A DNA stretch of 64,000 nt from Shewanella sp. CG12_big_fil_rev_8_21_14_0_65_47_15 (GTDB lineage: Bacteria; Pseudomonadota; Gammaproteobacteria; Enterobacterales; Shewanellaceae): positions 1-64,000 of the forward strand of contig NZ_PFGL01000011.1 of the NCBI RefSeq assembly GCF_002783505.1, in the 5' to 3' direction. Below the pieces are notes generated by a model. It was not told the origin of the DNA. It searched no databases and saw only the letters and a program-made list of their open reading frames with translations. The position numbers and the translations under genes are program-made. How positions within the stretch are numbered: the stretch's first letter is position 1; each line of letters starts with the position of its first letter. Positions 46,209 through 57,702 of this stretch are shown piece by piece.

Positions 46209-47228
46209 CTACATTGCCAAAATACGGATTTGATCGCCTTTTGCGAGTAACAAACCCGCTGCCAGCTCAGGGCTGATAATGATGTGTTCGGATTTGTCGT
46301 CCACTGCCAGTGCGGCAGACGTCGCGCGGTAATTGACTAATTGAGTATTGGAGATAATAAATTGAGTGTCGGCTTCGGCCATGTCACCGATATCGATAGT
46401 CAATAATCGGCTTTCACGCACGCCACGAATATCCGATAAACGACACTCAACCGTTGGACCACCATCGAAAATATCCACGTAACCACGGCATCTAAAGCCT
46501 TCGGCCTGCAATAGACTTAATGCGGGACGGGTATTGGTATGCACCTCACCAATCACTTTTTGCGCTTCCTCCGGCAACAGGCAAACATACACAGGGTTAC
46601 GTGGCATCATTTCCGCCATAAACGCCTTTTTACCTAGGCCAGAGAGATAATCGGCCTGAATAAAATCAATGCCTAAGAAGTGCTTTTGTAGCCAACCGTA
46701 AAAAGGCGAGTGGCCATCTGCATCGCTGACACCACGCATTTCGGCAATCACAGTTTCACCGAAGCGTTTTGCATGTTGAGCTAAAAACAAGAAGCGACTG
46801 CGGGATAACATGCGGCCATTGTTACCTTTACGGTAGGCTTCACGCAAAAACAGCGTGCAAAGCTCGGCGGCGCCCGTGTAGTCATGGCAGAGGGTTAAGG
46901 TTTCAACCTCATTACGTACGTCAATTTGTTCGGAATGATAGACTTCGGTACCGAGGCGATAATGGTAAAACGCATCTTCCATCCCTACTGCGGCTTCGAT
47001 AGCGCAAGTGCCGACGACTTCGCGGCTGTCGGTATCCTCAAGCACCATCAAATAGCCTTCATCGAAGGGAGTGTCTACAGCTTTGACAAACGACGTTTCG
47101 GCTCTGGCAATCTTATGCCTCAGTAAATCCGCATTGACGGGTAATGACGTAAAACCATGCCCGGACTCTTCGGCAATCTGGTATAAGGCCTCGAAATCCC
47201 CGGCCTGAATAGGACGTATGATTAACAT
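46209..47228 (-). CDS. astA: Arginine N-succinyltransferase
   Basis: This 339-residue enzyme carries out the first step of the ammonia-producing arginine pathway, joining succinyl-CoA to L-arginine. The sequence has the family start (LIIRPIQAGDFEALYQIAEESGHGFTSLP) and GNNGRMLSRSRFLFLAQH. A closing region, TRPALSLLQAEGFRCRGYVDIFDGGPTVE, is typical of AstA. It is placed between argD/astC and astD on one strand; the 127-base gap to argD contains the argD terminator hairpin. Confidence 0.95.
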   Translation of the reverse strand: MLIIRPIQAGDFEALYQIAEESGHGFTSLPVNADLLRHKIARAETSFVKAVDTPFDEGYLMVLEDTDSREVVGTCAIEAAVGMEDAFYHYRLGTEVYHSEQIDVRNEVETLTLCHDYTGAAELCTLFLREAYRKGNNGRMLSRSRFLFLAQHAKRFGETVIAEMRGVSDADGHSPFYGWLQKHFLGIDFIQADYLSGLGKKAFMAEMMPRNPVYVCLLPEEAQKVIGEVHTNTRPALSLLQAEGFRCRGYVDIFDGGPTVECRLSDIRGVRESRLLTIDIGDMAEADTQFIISNTQLVNYRATSAALAVDDKSEHIIISPELAAGLLLAKGDQIRILAM

Positions 47229-47315
47229 CTTAGTGTCTCCTCACTTAGACTTGCCGTGCACCAAGGCGCCTATCTGCAACAAGGCAGGTAGTGATGCACG
47301 TAAGTATTCCCTGAC

Positions 47316-47349
47316 AAAAAAGGAGTGCGAATAAATTCAGCACTCCTTT
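47316..47349 (-). terminator. Terminator-like hairpin between argD and astA
   Basis: AAAGGAGTGC/GCACTCCTTT forms a 10-bp stem with T-run on the minus strand immediately after the argD stop. It may only attenuate, since astA and astD follow in the same direction. Confidence 0.8.
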
Positions 47350-47355
47350 GGTCAT

Positions 47356-48879
<1,524 letters not shown>

Positions 48880-49791
48880 TTAACGAATCAAATGAGAAAG
48901 TACAAAATGCTTAATTTGCTCCCTTGCCTCAATGGCTTCGGGCAATAAATCAAACAGGGGGAACACATGGGGCATATTAGGATAAAATCGTGCTTGCACC
49001 TCACCTTTGCTCGCTTTGACCTGTGCCACTAAACGCTCGGAATCCTGTAGGAGTAACTCCCGCGTACCCGCAATCACTAAGATAGGCGGCAGCTCTGCTA
49101 AGTTTCCTTGCAAGGGTGAAACCTTAGCCGACATAGGGTTAGCTCCCGCAAGGTAGGCGCCGCGCAAACGCAGAAGTGACTCTATGGTAAAAAAGGGATC
49201 ATCGGCCCCAAGCATAAACTCAGTGTCACCCGTCATCGCCAAATCTAGTGCGGGAGATAACAGCACACAGGCTTGAGGCAATGGCAAATCGAGGCGTTTA
49301 AGCTCAAGCAATAAGCTTAATGCCAAATTCCCACCAGCCGAGTCCCCCATCAGGATCAAATTATGTGCACCTTTAAGCTCGATTAATCGCCTGTAGGCTT
49401 CGAGCACATCTTCAAAGGGTTCAGGGAAAGGATGTTCGGGGGCGAGACGATAATCGGGAATATAGGCATCCAATTTACACCGCTGACTAATATCCGCGAT
49501 CAATCTTGCGTGGGCGTGTGGCGTCTTAAAACAAAAACCACCACCTCGGATATAAAACAGCTTTCCAAGGCGAGCCTGTTCATCGAGGAGCACATAATGC
49601 AGCAGCGTGGAATGCTGTAATGGGATGCTAGCGCTGACGAGCTTATCCGGCCAAGGAAGCCAACGTTTATCAAGCTCAAGCAACTTTTTACGCACTTGCG
49701 CTAAGGGGACTTTAGCCTTACCGCGACTGATAGAAGGTCGAGCGACATAGGATAAAATCGTATTCAATACAGATGCTTGCCAACTTGGCAT
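48880..49791 (-). CDS. Alpha/beta hydrolase of the hormone-sensitive-lipase family
   Basis: This 303-residue cytoplasmic esterase-like protein has the nucleophile motif LMGDSAGGNLAL, the later acidic element GTRELLLQDSERL and the catalytic His in PNMPHVFPLF. The oxyanion-hole motif, usually HGGGF, reads RGGGF here, an unusual first residue that may alter activity or simply be tolerated. YRLAPEHPFP is typical of this family. It is alone; the preferred acyl ester is unknown. Confidence 0.85.
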   Translation of the reverse strand: MPSWQASVLNTILSYVARPSISRGKAKVPLAQVRKKLLELDKRWLPWPDKLVSASIPLQHSTLLHYVLLDEQARLGKLFYIRGGGFCFKTPHAHARLIADISQRCKLDAYIPDYRLAPEHPFPEPFEDVLEAYRRLIELKGAHNLILMGDSAGGNLALSLLLELKRLDLPLPQACVLLSPALDLAMTGDTEFMLGADDPFFTIESLLRLRGAYLAGANPMSAKVSPLQGNLAELPPILVIAGTRELLLQDSERLVAQVKASKGEVQARFYPNMPHVFPLFDLLPEAIEAREQIKHFVLSHLIR

Positions 49792-49846
49792 ATCCCTTCC
49801 TCTACTTTAACGCCGCCATCCCGATGTTCAAGTCGCAGGTCGTAGA

Positions 49847-50998
49847 TTACAGCAGATCTAACTTCCGGTAATTCTGTGCTTTTAAGCGCAATACTTCTTG
49901 CTCAGTCAACTCGTAATAATCAAACATTAAACGCTTTTCTTGGGGATCGATTTGACGCATCTCTTCGAGCAGCAACACCTTAGCATAACAGTTGGCCCGT
50001 GCGACAATTGCCGCTGGGTATGAGAGATCTCGATAACTTAATGTTTGATCTAACTCCTTGAGTAATAGAGTCAAAGGGGTATTTTCAAACTTAAGTAACT
50101 CTAGCAATTGCCAGTTCAGTTTATGGCCATGGCTTAACACTTGTTCAAACACGGCCTTGGCCGGAAACTCAGTGGCGATCACGGCATCATACACTTCTTT
50201 ATCGCGGCTGCTACTGGCTTCCCGGATCCAAGCTCCCCAGGTTTGATCGAATAAGCGCGCACTTAAACTCAACACCACAGAGGTGCCTAACTGATTGAGT
50301 AACGCACTACTATAAACGAGTGCCGAGTCAGTATTATGAAGCTGCGCCAACGCATTGGCCGCGATACCACTGACTATGCTATAACGCCACAGTTTTCGAG
50401 TGGTCCAAAGCAGTTTGGCATTGCCACTTGGAAGCCAGTTACGCAGGCAAAAATACGGAATAATAGTACGTAGATTTTCTATGCCAATGTAATTCATCAC
50501 TAGCTTGATATCGGTGACGCGCACCTCCGAGCCCTGTGGACGGCGGGCGCGAAAACTAGGGCTATTGACCATATTGGTTAAGTCCCGACACAGCCAACTT
50601 AAGTTACTGATCAGTGGGCGTAATCGTGTTGCATCAAGATTTTTGGCGAGTAACAGTTCAAGCAGTAGGATCTGGGATTCATTGATATCGGATTTAGCCA
50701 ACACCAATTCGGGGGAAGCCAGTTGATGCTCAATGGCATTATTCACAGTTTCGTTTAATTGCTTTGAGACAGCCTCAAAGACTTCCCTCGCCTGAATTTG
50801 CTTAAGCAAGCGCGCCAGAATCGCTTCGCGTTCGACATCTAATTTATTGGCATCGGCCTCAAGCTCAAGATCCAGCTCATCCAAAAGGGTCGGACTCGCC
50901 TTTTGCTTGCCGAGGATCAATTGCTGATAGAGTCTATGCTCTATCTCTATAATCTTGCCGGGTCTAACGCCACCCGCTACCGAAATTGCCACTATCAC
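49847..50998 (-). CDS. HDOD-domain protein
   Basis: This 383-residue soluble protein has a central HDOD-like helical region (about 130-330; for example DIKLVMNYIGIENLRTIIPYF and LVYSSALLNQLGTSVVLSLSA), related to HD phosphohydrolases but generally lacking the catalytic HD pair. HDOD proteins act in signalling, often around chemotaxis or c-di-GMP. The frame starts with GTG at 50998, close to AGGAAAG; a second GTG two codons later is equally possible. No partner gene adjoins it. Confidence 0.8.
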   Translation of the reverse strand: MIVAISVAGGVRPGKIIEIEHRLYQQLILGKQKASPTLLDELDLELEADANKLDVEREAILARLLKQIQAREVFEAVSKQLNETVNNAIEHQLASPELVLAKSDINESQILLLELLLAKNLDATRLRPLISNLSWLCRDLTNMVNSPSFRARRPQGSEVRVTDIKLVMNYIGIENLRTIIPYFCLRNWLPSGNAKLLWTTRKLWRYSIVSGIAANALAQLHNTDSALVYSSALLNQLGTSVVLSLSARLFDQTWGAWIREASSSRDKEVYDAVIATEFPAKAVFEQVLSHGHKLNWQLLELLKFENTPLTLLLKELDQTLSYRDLSYPAAIVARANCYAKVLLLEEMRQIDPQEKRLMFDYYELTEQEVLRLKAQNYRKLDLL

Positions 50999-51151
50999 TC
51001 TTTCCTATATCGCCGACATCATCTGGCGCCAGCACGCTAAAATACTCAAAAACATTACAATTTCAGCACATACGCTTAATCTTAGCAACAGGCAAACCCT
51101 GCGGTATTCAGATGGATGGTTTTATCGCCACATTCCCAGCAATGGCACAAT

Positions 51152-51180
51152 AAAAAAGCCTCATTATGAGGCTTTTGTTT
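51152..51180. terminator. Terminator after the S9 peptidase gene
   Basis: AGCCTCA/TGAGGCT forms a 7-bp stem with a 3-base loop, flanked by an A-run and TTTTGTTT. It probably works for the minus-strand peptidase gene. Confidence 0.85.
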
Positions 51181-51191
51181 GGGTTAACACC

Positions 51192-53672
51192 CTATTTAAG
51201 TTCTTGTTCAAACAACTTATAAATCCGGCGATATTCGTCTAACCAGCTAGACGGTTGACGGAAACCATGGGGCTCGACGGGATAAATCGCTGTTTCAAAG
51301 GTCGGTTTTTCCAGTTCGATCAAATGCTGCACCATACGCACGCTGTCTTGGAAGAAGACGTTATCGTCCATCACGCCACTCATAATCAGCAGTGGCTTTG
51401 TGAGTCCTTGGGCATGCTCAATCGGAGAGCTGCGCTCATAGGCGATAGGATCGATATCCGGCGTATTTAAGATGTTGGAAGTATAAGGCGTATTATAATG
51501 TGCCCAGTCCGCCACAGGACGCAGTGCCGCTCCCGCTTGGAACAAGTCAGGTGCAGTGAACAATGACATAAAGGTTAAGAATCCGCCGTAGGAACCACCA
51601 TAGGTCCCGACACGCTCCGTATCGACGTTCGTATTGGTTCCCATCCAGCTAACGCCATCCTTTAAGTCTTCCACTTCTGGGTGACCCATATTGCGATAAA
51701 TCGCAGTGCGCCAATCTCGGCCGTAACCTTTAGAACCCCGATAATCCATGTCCATCACCACATAACCTTGCTGAGTCAGTAGGTTGTGGAACATAAATTC
51801 GCGGAAGTAACCGCTAAAGCCATAGTCAGCGTTTTGCAGATAACCCGCACCGTGGTTGAAAATTACCGCAGGGTATTTTTCGGCACGGGACTTATCATAG
51901 CCTTGTGGCAAATAAACGCGGGCGTACACTTTGCCAGCACCATGGCTTGAGGGTACAGCGACCACTTCTGGCGCTTGCCATGGGTAGTTTTTAAAGGTAT
52001 CGCTGGTGTAAGAAGTTAGCTGCTTTAACTCACCGCCAATCGGCTGAACATAAAGCTCATTCGGTTGAGTGCGGCGTGAGGCATTGAGTAATAGCTGAGT
52101 GCCATCAGGACTTAGGCTGTAGTCTAAGTTGCCATCCCACTGAGTTAATTGCTCATTTTTACCTGTGGCTAAATTCACGCGATGTACATTATAAATGCCA
52201 GGGTGAGCTTGGTTATCCTTGTAGTAAATGTAATTCGCGTCCGGTGACAGCTGGATATCACTCACCACAAACTTGCCTTGAGTTAAGGCGCGCGGTTTTT
52301 CCCCGAGCCCTTTCACATAGAGCTGTGAATAACCCGTTTCTTCCGACAGATAGTACAGAGAATCTGTGCCCGGCAACCAACCAAATTGGTTGTAGTCGTA
52401 ATTTACCCAAGCATCGTCGTGCAAACGATGTTCGGTGGTAAATCTACCCTTGGCTAGATCAACTGTGGCGATCCAACGGTCTTTATTGTCGGTTGCTTCA
52501 ACCATCACGGCGACTTTATTTTCAGACTCGTGCCACTGAATCGCGCTCTGGGTCCAGCCCCAGTCCTCCATTAATTGGATCTTCCGTGGCACTTTTGTGC
52601 TTTGATAGGTTTCACCCTTCGCCTTAGCATTTTCCGCTTTGACTTTCGCAAGCACATCTTCATCAAAACCAGTGAGCCCCTCGATAGTGATATCGATTTG
52701 TTTATGTTCATTTAAATCAAGCACTACAAAACGTTGCCCTGGCGGCGTATCTTCAGCCACACGTGCACGCACGGGTACAGGGTCGATATAACCTTGGCTA
52801 CCTAAGTAGTTCGGCATGATGTCGTGTTCACTGCTGCCGGTATAATTCTTATCCGTCAGGGCAAGTAAAATATAACGACCATCGGGTGACAGGCTCAGCT
52901 CTGACACGACTTCGCTATCGCCTATATACCAAGTGCTGGCGGCGAGCGTTGGATCGTTTTTTTGTAACTCATCTTGGTACTGCGCTTTAGCTTTAGCGTT
53001 TTCCTGCTGTAGCGCCACATACTTAATCAATCTGTGCTGTTGCTTAGCAATATAAGACGTCGGCTCTTTTACCGCTTCCGGCGCTTTCGCCATTTTGATT
53101 TCAGCAAGTTGCTCGACTAAGCCTGAACTCTGATGAATTTGAAACACATTATCGCCCTGCCAATAGGCGATATCACCATTATTCAAATAACGCACGCCAT
53201 CGATGGCAGTGTGCTGACGGGTGAGTTGAGTGATCTTACCCGAGCTTAATTGCTTAACAAAAATATTGCCTTGGTAAAGGTAGGCTTTATTAGATTTAGT
53301 AGGATCGAATGCACCAAATTGTTGATCTGCCGCATGTAATTTATCGAGAGCTAACTCCACCGCACGGCTATCATTGATGCCTTGCTGATAATAGCTAAGT
53401 AGGGGTGAAGCACTCGCTTGACGGGCAAAAAATACACTCTGGCTATCATCGCTCCAGTAAGCCCCTTTGGCGAAAATACCCATCCAATCCGGGTTAGCCA
53501 TAATTTGATTCAGCGTAAGCGGCTGTGAAATTTGAGGAGGTTGAGCTAAAGGGGCTTGATAGACCAGTGGTGTCGCGGCAGGAGTCACCGTTTCTATTGA
53601 GGTAGCCGCGCAACTCGTTAAAACCGCCATAGCTAACGCACTTAAACCCAAATTTCGCATTACACTGTTCAT
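51192..53672 (-). CDS. Lipoprotein S9 peptidase (prolyl-oligopeptidase/DPP-IV type)
   Basis: This 826-residue exported serine peptidase carries a lipoprotein signal (LSALAMAVLTSC), so it should be anchored in the outer membrane or periplasm. A beta-propeller region (about 60-530) precedes the alpha/beta hydrolase domain. The nucleophile is in GTYGGSYGG, the Asp in GVMDDNVFF and the His in VEPHGFR. It is likely to remove dipeptides or cut short peptides for nutrition. Monocistronic with a terminator. Confidence 0.92.
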   Translation of the reverse strand: MNSVMRNLGLSALAMAVLTSCAATSIETVTPAATPLVYQAPLAQPPQISQPLTLNQIMANPDWMGIFAKGAYWSDDSQSVFFARQASASPLLSYYQQGINDSRAVELALDKLHAADQQFGAFDPTKSNKAYLYQGNIFVKQLSSGKITQLTRQHTAIDGVRYLNNGDIAYWQGDNVFQIHQSSGLVEQLAEIKMAKAPEAVKEPTSYIAKQQHRLIKYVALQQENAKAKAQYQDELQKNDPTLAASTWYIGDSEVVSELSLSPDGRYILLALTDKNYTGSSEHDIMPNYLGSQGYIDPVPVRARVAEDTPPGQRFVVLDLNEHKQIDITIEGLTGFDEDVLAKVKAENAKAKGETYQSTKVPRKIQLMEDWGWTQSAIQWHESENKVAVMVEATDNKDRWIATVDLAKGRFTTEHRLHDDAWVNYDYNQFGWLPGTDSLYYLSEETGYSQLYVKGLGEKPRALTQGKFVVSDIQLSPDANYIYYKDNQAHPGIYNVHRVNLATGKNEQLTQWDGNLDYSLSPDGTQLLLNASRRTQPNELYVQPIGGELKQLTSYTSDTFKNYPWQAPEVVAVPSSHGAGKVYARVYLPQGYDKSRAEKYPAVIFNHGAGYLQNADYGFSGYFREFMFHNLLTQQGYVVMDMDYRGSKGYGRDWRTAIYRNMGHPEVEDLKDGVSWMGTNTNVDTERVGTYGGSYGGFLTFMSLFTAPDLFQAGAALRPVADWAHYNTPYTSNILNTPDIDPIAYERSSPIEHAQGLTKPLLIMSGVMDDNVFFQDSVRMVQHLIELEKPTFETAIYPVEPHGFRQPSSWLDEYRRIYKLFEQELK

Positions 53673-53852
53673 TCGTCCTTCCTATTATTGTTATCGCAGC
53701 GGCTTATTGACCCAGTCTAGCTTATCTGCTGGTTTTGCCGATTTGCATCGTTTTGCGGCATTTATATCACACTTGAGGACGAAGTTTGTTTAAAAGGGGG
53801 ATAAATCTTGTAACAGAGATTGATAAACTGGATGTCGAAGCGGCGATAGCTT

Positions 53853-54437
53853 TTATGCTAAAGCGACAGATTGGGATAAAAAATTAGCTAAGAGTTCATG
53901 GCCTTGTTCGGTAAGAATCGACTCAGGGTGAAATTGCACCCCATAAAGCGGCAAGCTTTGATGACTCATTGCCATGATTTCGCGGCCGTGAATGGGATCA
54001 TCAAACCAAGCATCTAGCACAAACCCCTCGGGAACGGCATCAACCAATAGGGAGTGATAACGTGTCACAGTTAAGGGCTGATTTAATCCCTCAAATAACC
54101 GCTGCCCAGTGTGAGCAATGGCGCTGACCTTGCCGTGCATCACCCGCTTGGCACGCACCACATTCGCCCCAAAAACCTGCGCCATGGCTTGATGGCCTAA
54201 GCACACGCCTAGAATAGGGATGCGCCCAGCAAAGTGCTCGATTGCCGCGAGGGAAATCCCCGCTTCATTCGGTGTGCAAGGGCCGGGGGAAATCACTAAA
54301 TGGGTTGGTACGAGCGCCGCTATTTCATCTAGGCTAATTTCGTCGTTTCGCTTAACCACTACCTCTTGCCCTAGCTGCTGAAAATACTGCACTAAGTTAA
54401 AGGTAAAAGAGTCGTAATTATCGATCATTAGCAACAT
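53853..54437 (-). CDS. pabA: Glutamine amidotransferase PabA/TrpG
   Basis: This class I glutamine amidotransferase of 194 residues supplies ammonia to aminodeoxychorismate synthase (PabB) or anthranilate synthase (TrpE). The catalytic Cys is in GVCLGHQAM, and the His-Glu pair in [11 protein letters not shown]; the start [14 protein letters not shown] is typical. It stands away from any trp gene, which favours the folate enzyme PabA, although one protein can serve both. It is next to sspB but has its own upstream gap. Confidence 0.9.
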   Translation of the reverse strand: MLLMIDNYDSFTFNLVQYFQQLGQEVVVKRNDEISLDEIAALVPTHLVISPGPCTPNEAGISLAAIEHFAGRIPILGVCLGHQAMAQVFGANVVRAKRVMHGKVSAIAHTGQRLFEGLNQPLTVTRYHSLLVDAVPEGFVLDAWFDDPIHGREIMAMSHQSLPLYGVQFHPESILTEQGHELLANFLSQSVALA

Positions 54438-54551
54438 ACGAGATCCACTGGCCTAAATGGGTAAAGGTATAACGCATATCCGACGGATGAATGCGGGCGC
54501 AAATGCTACCACACCTTCCCCTTAAGGTTTAGTCGAAGGGATAAAATACAG

Positions 54552-54580
54552 CGACAAAAAAGCCAGTCACTTGACTGGCT
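54552..54580 (-). terminator. Terminator after sspAB
   Basis: AGCCAGT/ACTGGCT forms the stem (extendable to 9 bp), followed by TTTTTT on the minus strand. Confidence 0.85.
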
Positions 54581-54629
54581 TAGTTTTCAATTTAGTTTTC
54601 AAAAAATTGCCGAGGCTACATAGATCCTG

Positions 54630-55067
54630 CTACTTAACGACAGTTAAGTGACTACGACGCTTAGGCGGCTGATCCGTTGGCTCTACAGGCTTTTCCGCTG
54701 TATCGACAACGGATAACACAGAATCCACCTCATCCTCCATCAGGTAGGCGTCTTCAATATCGAAGACTGTGCCAGCACCATTTTCACGGGCATAAATGGC
54801 AACAATCGATGCCATTGGCAACAACACCTGCTGGGGGACGCCCCCAAAGCGTGCATTAAACTCCACAAACTCATTGCTAATTTGCAAATTGCCCACTGCG
54901 CCAGCTGCAATATTCAGCACTATCTGGCCATCCTTCACGTACTGCTGTGGCACTTGAGTCCCTTTTACAAAGGCATCCACGACAACGTGAGGCGTTAATT
55001 GGTTATCCATCAACCAATCGTAGTAAGCCCTTAGTAAATAAGGACGATTAGGAGTCAAAGGCTTCAT
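54630..55067 (-). CDS. sspB: ClpXP specificity-enhancing factor SspB
   Basis: This adaptor of 145 residues delivers ssrA-tagged proteins to ClpXP. The folded N-terminal domain (RPYLLRAYYDWLMDNQLTPHVVVDA, IVLNIAAGAVGNLQISNEFVEFNARFGG) is followed by a flexible acidic linker and a basic tail (PPKRRSHLTVVK) that is the ClpX-docking peptide. Its start shares a base with the sspA stop (TAATG), so the two are translated together. A terminator follows. Confidence 0.95.
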   Translation of the reverse strand: MKPLTPNRPYLLRAYYDWLMDNQLTPHVVVDAFVKGTQVPQQYVKDGQIVLNIAAGAVGNLQISNEFVEFNARFGGVPQQVLLPMASIVAIYARENGAGTVFDIEDAYLMEDEVDSVLSVVDTAEKPVEPTDQPPKRRSHLTVVK

Positions 55068-55696
55068 TACATACCCATGCGCATTTCGCGTTCAGCTTCC
55101 GTTAGCGAAGCTTTGAACGACTCACGCTCAAAAATACGTGTCATATAGGCTTTGATATCTTTCGCTACGCGGCTATCTAATTCAATGCCCAATACCGGCA
55201 AGCGCCACAATAGTGGGCCAAGATAGCAATCCGCTAAGCCAAATTCTTCACTCATAAAGTAAGGTACTTCAGTGAAGACCGGTGCTATGGCAATCAAACT
55301 TTCCGTCAGCTCTTTACGAGCCGCTTCAGCACGATCACCCTTGCGAATGCGATCAACCAGCGAATACCAATCAGTATCGATGCGGTGCATCATCAGACGG
55401 CTTTGGCCGCGGGACACTGGATAGACGGGCATCAGTGGAGGATGAGGAAAACGCTCATCCAAATATTCCATAATGATGCGTGATTCGTATAAAACGAGTT
55501 CACGATCTACCAAGGTTGGCACTGAATTATAGGGATTGACTTCGAGCAAATCCTCAGGCATTTCATTAGGGTCGACCTGTAAAACATCAACAGTAACCCC
55601 TTTCTCAGCTAACACGATACGTACTTGATGGCTATACAGATCATCAGCACCTGAAAACAGTGTCATGATAGAGCGTTTGTTGGCAGCAACAGCCAT
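55067..55696 (-). CDS. sspA: Stringent starvation protein A
   Basis: This glutathione-S-transferase-fold protein of 209 residues binds RNA polymerase and helps cells survive stress. The N-terminal thioredoxin-like part (RSIMTLFSGADDLYSHQVRIVLAEKG, NSVPTLVDRELVLYESRIIMEYLDERFPHPPL) and the helical half are intact. It lacks GST catalytic activity in known homologues. It is upstream of sspB in a two-gene operon, preceded by the pet terminator. Confidence 0.96.
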   Translation of the reverse strand: MAVAANKRSIMTLFSGADDLYSHQVRIVLAEKGVTVDVLQVDPNEMPEDLLEVNPYNSVPTLVDRELVLYESRIIMEYLDERFPHPPLMPVYPVSRGQSRLMMHRIDTDWYSLVDRIRKGDRAEAARKELTESLIAIAPVFTEVPYFMSEEFGLADCYLGPLLWRLPVLGIELDSRVAKDIKAYMTRIFERESFKASLTEAEREMRMGM

Positions 55697-55721
55697 TGAT
55701 ACCCTCCAGAATCGAAATAAA

Positions 55722-55756
55722 ACAAAAGTAAACGAGGGGCAAAGCCCCCCGTTTAC
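55722..55756 (-). terminator. Terminator after petABC
   Basis: GTAAACG..CGTTTAC with an inner GGGGC/GCCCC pair forms a long hairpin with a T-rich minus-strand tail, between petC and sspA. Confidence 0.85.
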
Positions 55757-55792
55757 ACTATGCGGATATTACATTTTACCCGTTATTGGTGC

Positions 55793-56488
55793 CTAGTGTA
55801 CATCTTTCCAATACTCTTTCTTCAAGAGGTAGGCCACAATAAAGAATATAAACAGGAATCCGAGTACCCACCAACCCATAGCTTTACGCTCTAGCTTAAC
55901 AGGTTCAGCCGAATAGACTAAGAAGCCCGTGATATCACGCACTGCTTGATCGTATTCTTCTGCGTTTAATTTACCGCCAGTCACAACGACTGTTCCATCT
56001 TCTTGCTTGACTGGTGTGCCCTGCAGTTCTTCAAGAACGTGCGGCATACCAACAGATGGGAATACAGTGTTATTCACACCAAATGGACGGCTTGGATCTT
56101 TATAGAAGCCTTTGAGGTATGAATAAACCCAATCTTCACCACGCACGCGAGCGACTAAGGTTAAGTCTGGCGGTGTAGCACCAAACCACTTAGCCGAATC
56201 TTTGTGTGGAATCGCGTTTTGCATCAGCTCACCAATTTTGGCGTCGGTAAACATATACTTATTACGCATATCATCCGTAGAGATACCGATATCGGTGGCT
56301 ACACGTTCATAACGTTGGTACTGAGTACTATGACAACCAGAACAGTAATGTTGGAACAGGTCCACACCACGTTCTAAGGAAGCCTTATCATGCAGATCAA
56401 CATTGGCTTTTTCTAAATGTACGTGCTCGGTCGCAGCAATAGCCAGCGTCGGCAACAGTGTAACTAATGCAATCAGTAATTTTTTCAT
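55793..56488 (-). CDS. petC: Cytochrome c1 of the bc1 complex
   Basis: This haem-c subunit of ubiquinol-cytochrome c oxidoreductase has 231 residues. A signal peptide (LLIALVTLLPTLAIA) and the haem motif CSGCH (with QYQRYERV after it) are followed by a C-terminal membrane anchor (WWVLGFLFIFFIVAYLL). It passes electrons from the Rieske centre to soluble cytochromes. Its start overlaps the petB stop by one base. It is the last gene of petABC. Confidence 0.97.
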   Translation of the reverse strand: MKKLLIALVTLLPTLAIAATEHVHLEKANVDLHDKASLERGVDLFQHYCSGCHSTQYQRYERVATDIGISTDDMRNKYMFTDAKIGELMQNAIPHKDSAKWFGATPPDLTLVARVRGEDWVYSYLKGFYKDPSRPFGVNNTVFPSVGMPHVLEELQGTPVKQEDGTVVVTGGKLNAEEYDQAVRDITGFLVYSAEPVKLERKAMGWWVLGFLFIFFIVAYLLKKEYWKDVH

Positions 56489-57702
56489 CAGTGTGTCAAC
56501 CTCGCTGGAACTGGCTTAGTTTTCTCATTCTTGCTGTAAATGAACAGCAACAAGAAGTAGCCAAAGTACGTCACAGTGAAGATACGCGCAACAATCGTCA
56601 GTTCAGGCGTTGCAGGCACAGCGCCTAAATAACCTAGAACGATGAAAGAAATCGCAAATTGAGCAATGTTCAGCTTGTGTAGCGTGCTACGGTAGCGAAT
56701 TGACTTCACTTTACAACGATCTAACCAAGGCAATACGAACAGTACTGCAATCGATAGTCCCATCATCACCACCCCAGTCAACTTGTCTGGAATCGCACGC
56801 AAAATGGCGTAGAAAGGTGTGAAGTACCACACAGGTGCAATGTGCACAGGCGTCTTCATCGGGTTAGCCGCTTCGAAGTTCGGGCCTTCTAAGAAGTAAC
56901 CACCGCCCTCTGGTACGAAGAACATGACCCAGCAGAATACGATCAGGAAGCCAGCGACGCCCATGATGTCTTTTACTGTGTAGTATGGGTGGAATGGAAT
57001 ACCATCAACTGGCCAGCCATTCTCGTCTTTGTTCTTCTTAATTTCGATACCGTCAGGGTTGTTTGAACCCACTTCGTGTAGCGCAATTAAGTGTAAGAAC
57101 ACCAGTACCACTAATACTAACGGCAGTGCAATCACGTGCAGCGCGAAGAATCGGTTCAGTGTCGCGCCAGAGATCACGAAGTCACCACGGATCCACAGGG
57201 TTAAATCATCGCCAATAACAGGGATAGCACCGAACAGAGAAATAATTACCTGCGCGCCCCAGTATGACATTTGACCCCATGGCAGCAAGTAACCCATAAA
57301 GGCTTCGGCCATCAACACGAGGAAAATCAACATACCGAACAGCCACAGTAGTTCTCTAGGCTTCTGGTATGAACCGTAAATCAAACCACGGAACATATGC
57401 AGGTAGATCACCACGAAAAACGCAGAGGCACCGGTAGAGTGCATATAACGCAGCAACCAACCGTATTCAACGTCACGCATGATGTATTCAACAGAGGCGA
57501 AAGCGCCCTCTGCGGTAGGTACATAGTTCATCGTTAACCAGATACCCGTCAGTAATTGGTTAACCAATACCAACATCGCTAGCGAACCGAAAAAGTACCA
57601 AAAGTTAAAGTTAGTTGGCGTCGCATACTGTCCAACATGACGGTTATAAGTCGCCGTCATAGGGATACGCGCATCAATCCAATTAATTAAATTCTTAACC
57701 AT
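56488..57702 (-). CDS. petB: Cytochrome b of the bc1 complex
   Basis: This membrane subunit of 404 residues carries two haems b and the quinone sites. Haem-ligand segments (LLRYMHSTGASAFFVVIYLHMFRG and ALHVIALPLVLVVLVFLHLIALHEVG) and the PPVW-like Qo loop region (HIAPVWYFTPFYAIL) are clear. Here this loop is PEWY-less, reading APVWYF, as in many proteobacteria. It overlaps petA and petC by one base each. Confidence 0.97.
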   Translation of the reverse strand: MVKNLINWIDARIPMTATYNRHVGQYATPTNFNFWYFFGSLAMLVLVNQLLTGIWLTMNYVPTAEGAFASVEYIMRDVEYGWLLRYMHSTGASAFFVVIYLHMFRGLIYGSYQKPRELLWLFGMLIFLVLMAEAFMGYLLPWGQMSYWGAQVIISLFGAIPVIGDDLTLWIRGDFVISGATLNRFFALHVIALPLVLVVLVFLHLIALHEVGSNNPDGIEIKKNKDENGWPVDGIPFHPYYTVKDIMGVAGFLIVFCWVMFFVPEGGGYFLEGPNFEAANPMKTPVHIAPVWYFTPFYAILRAIPDKLTGVVMMGLSIAVLFVLPWLDRCKVKSIRYRSTLHKLNIAQFAISFIVLGYLGAVPATPELTIVARIFTVTYFGYFLLLFIYSKNEKTKPVPARLTH

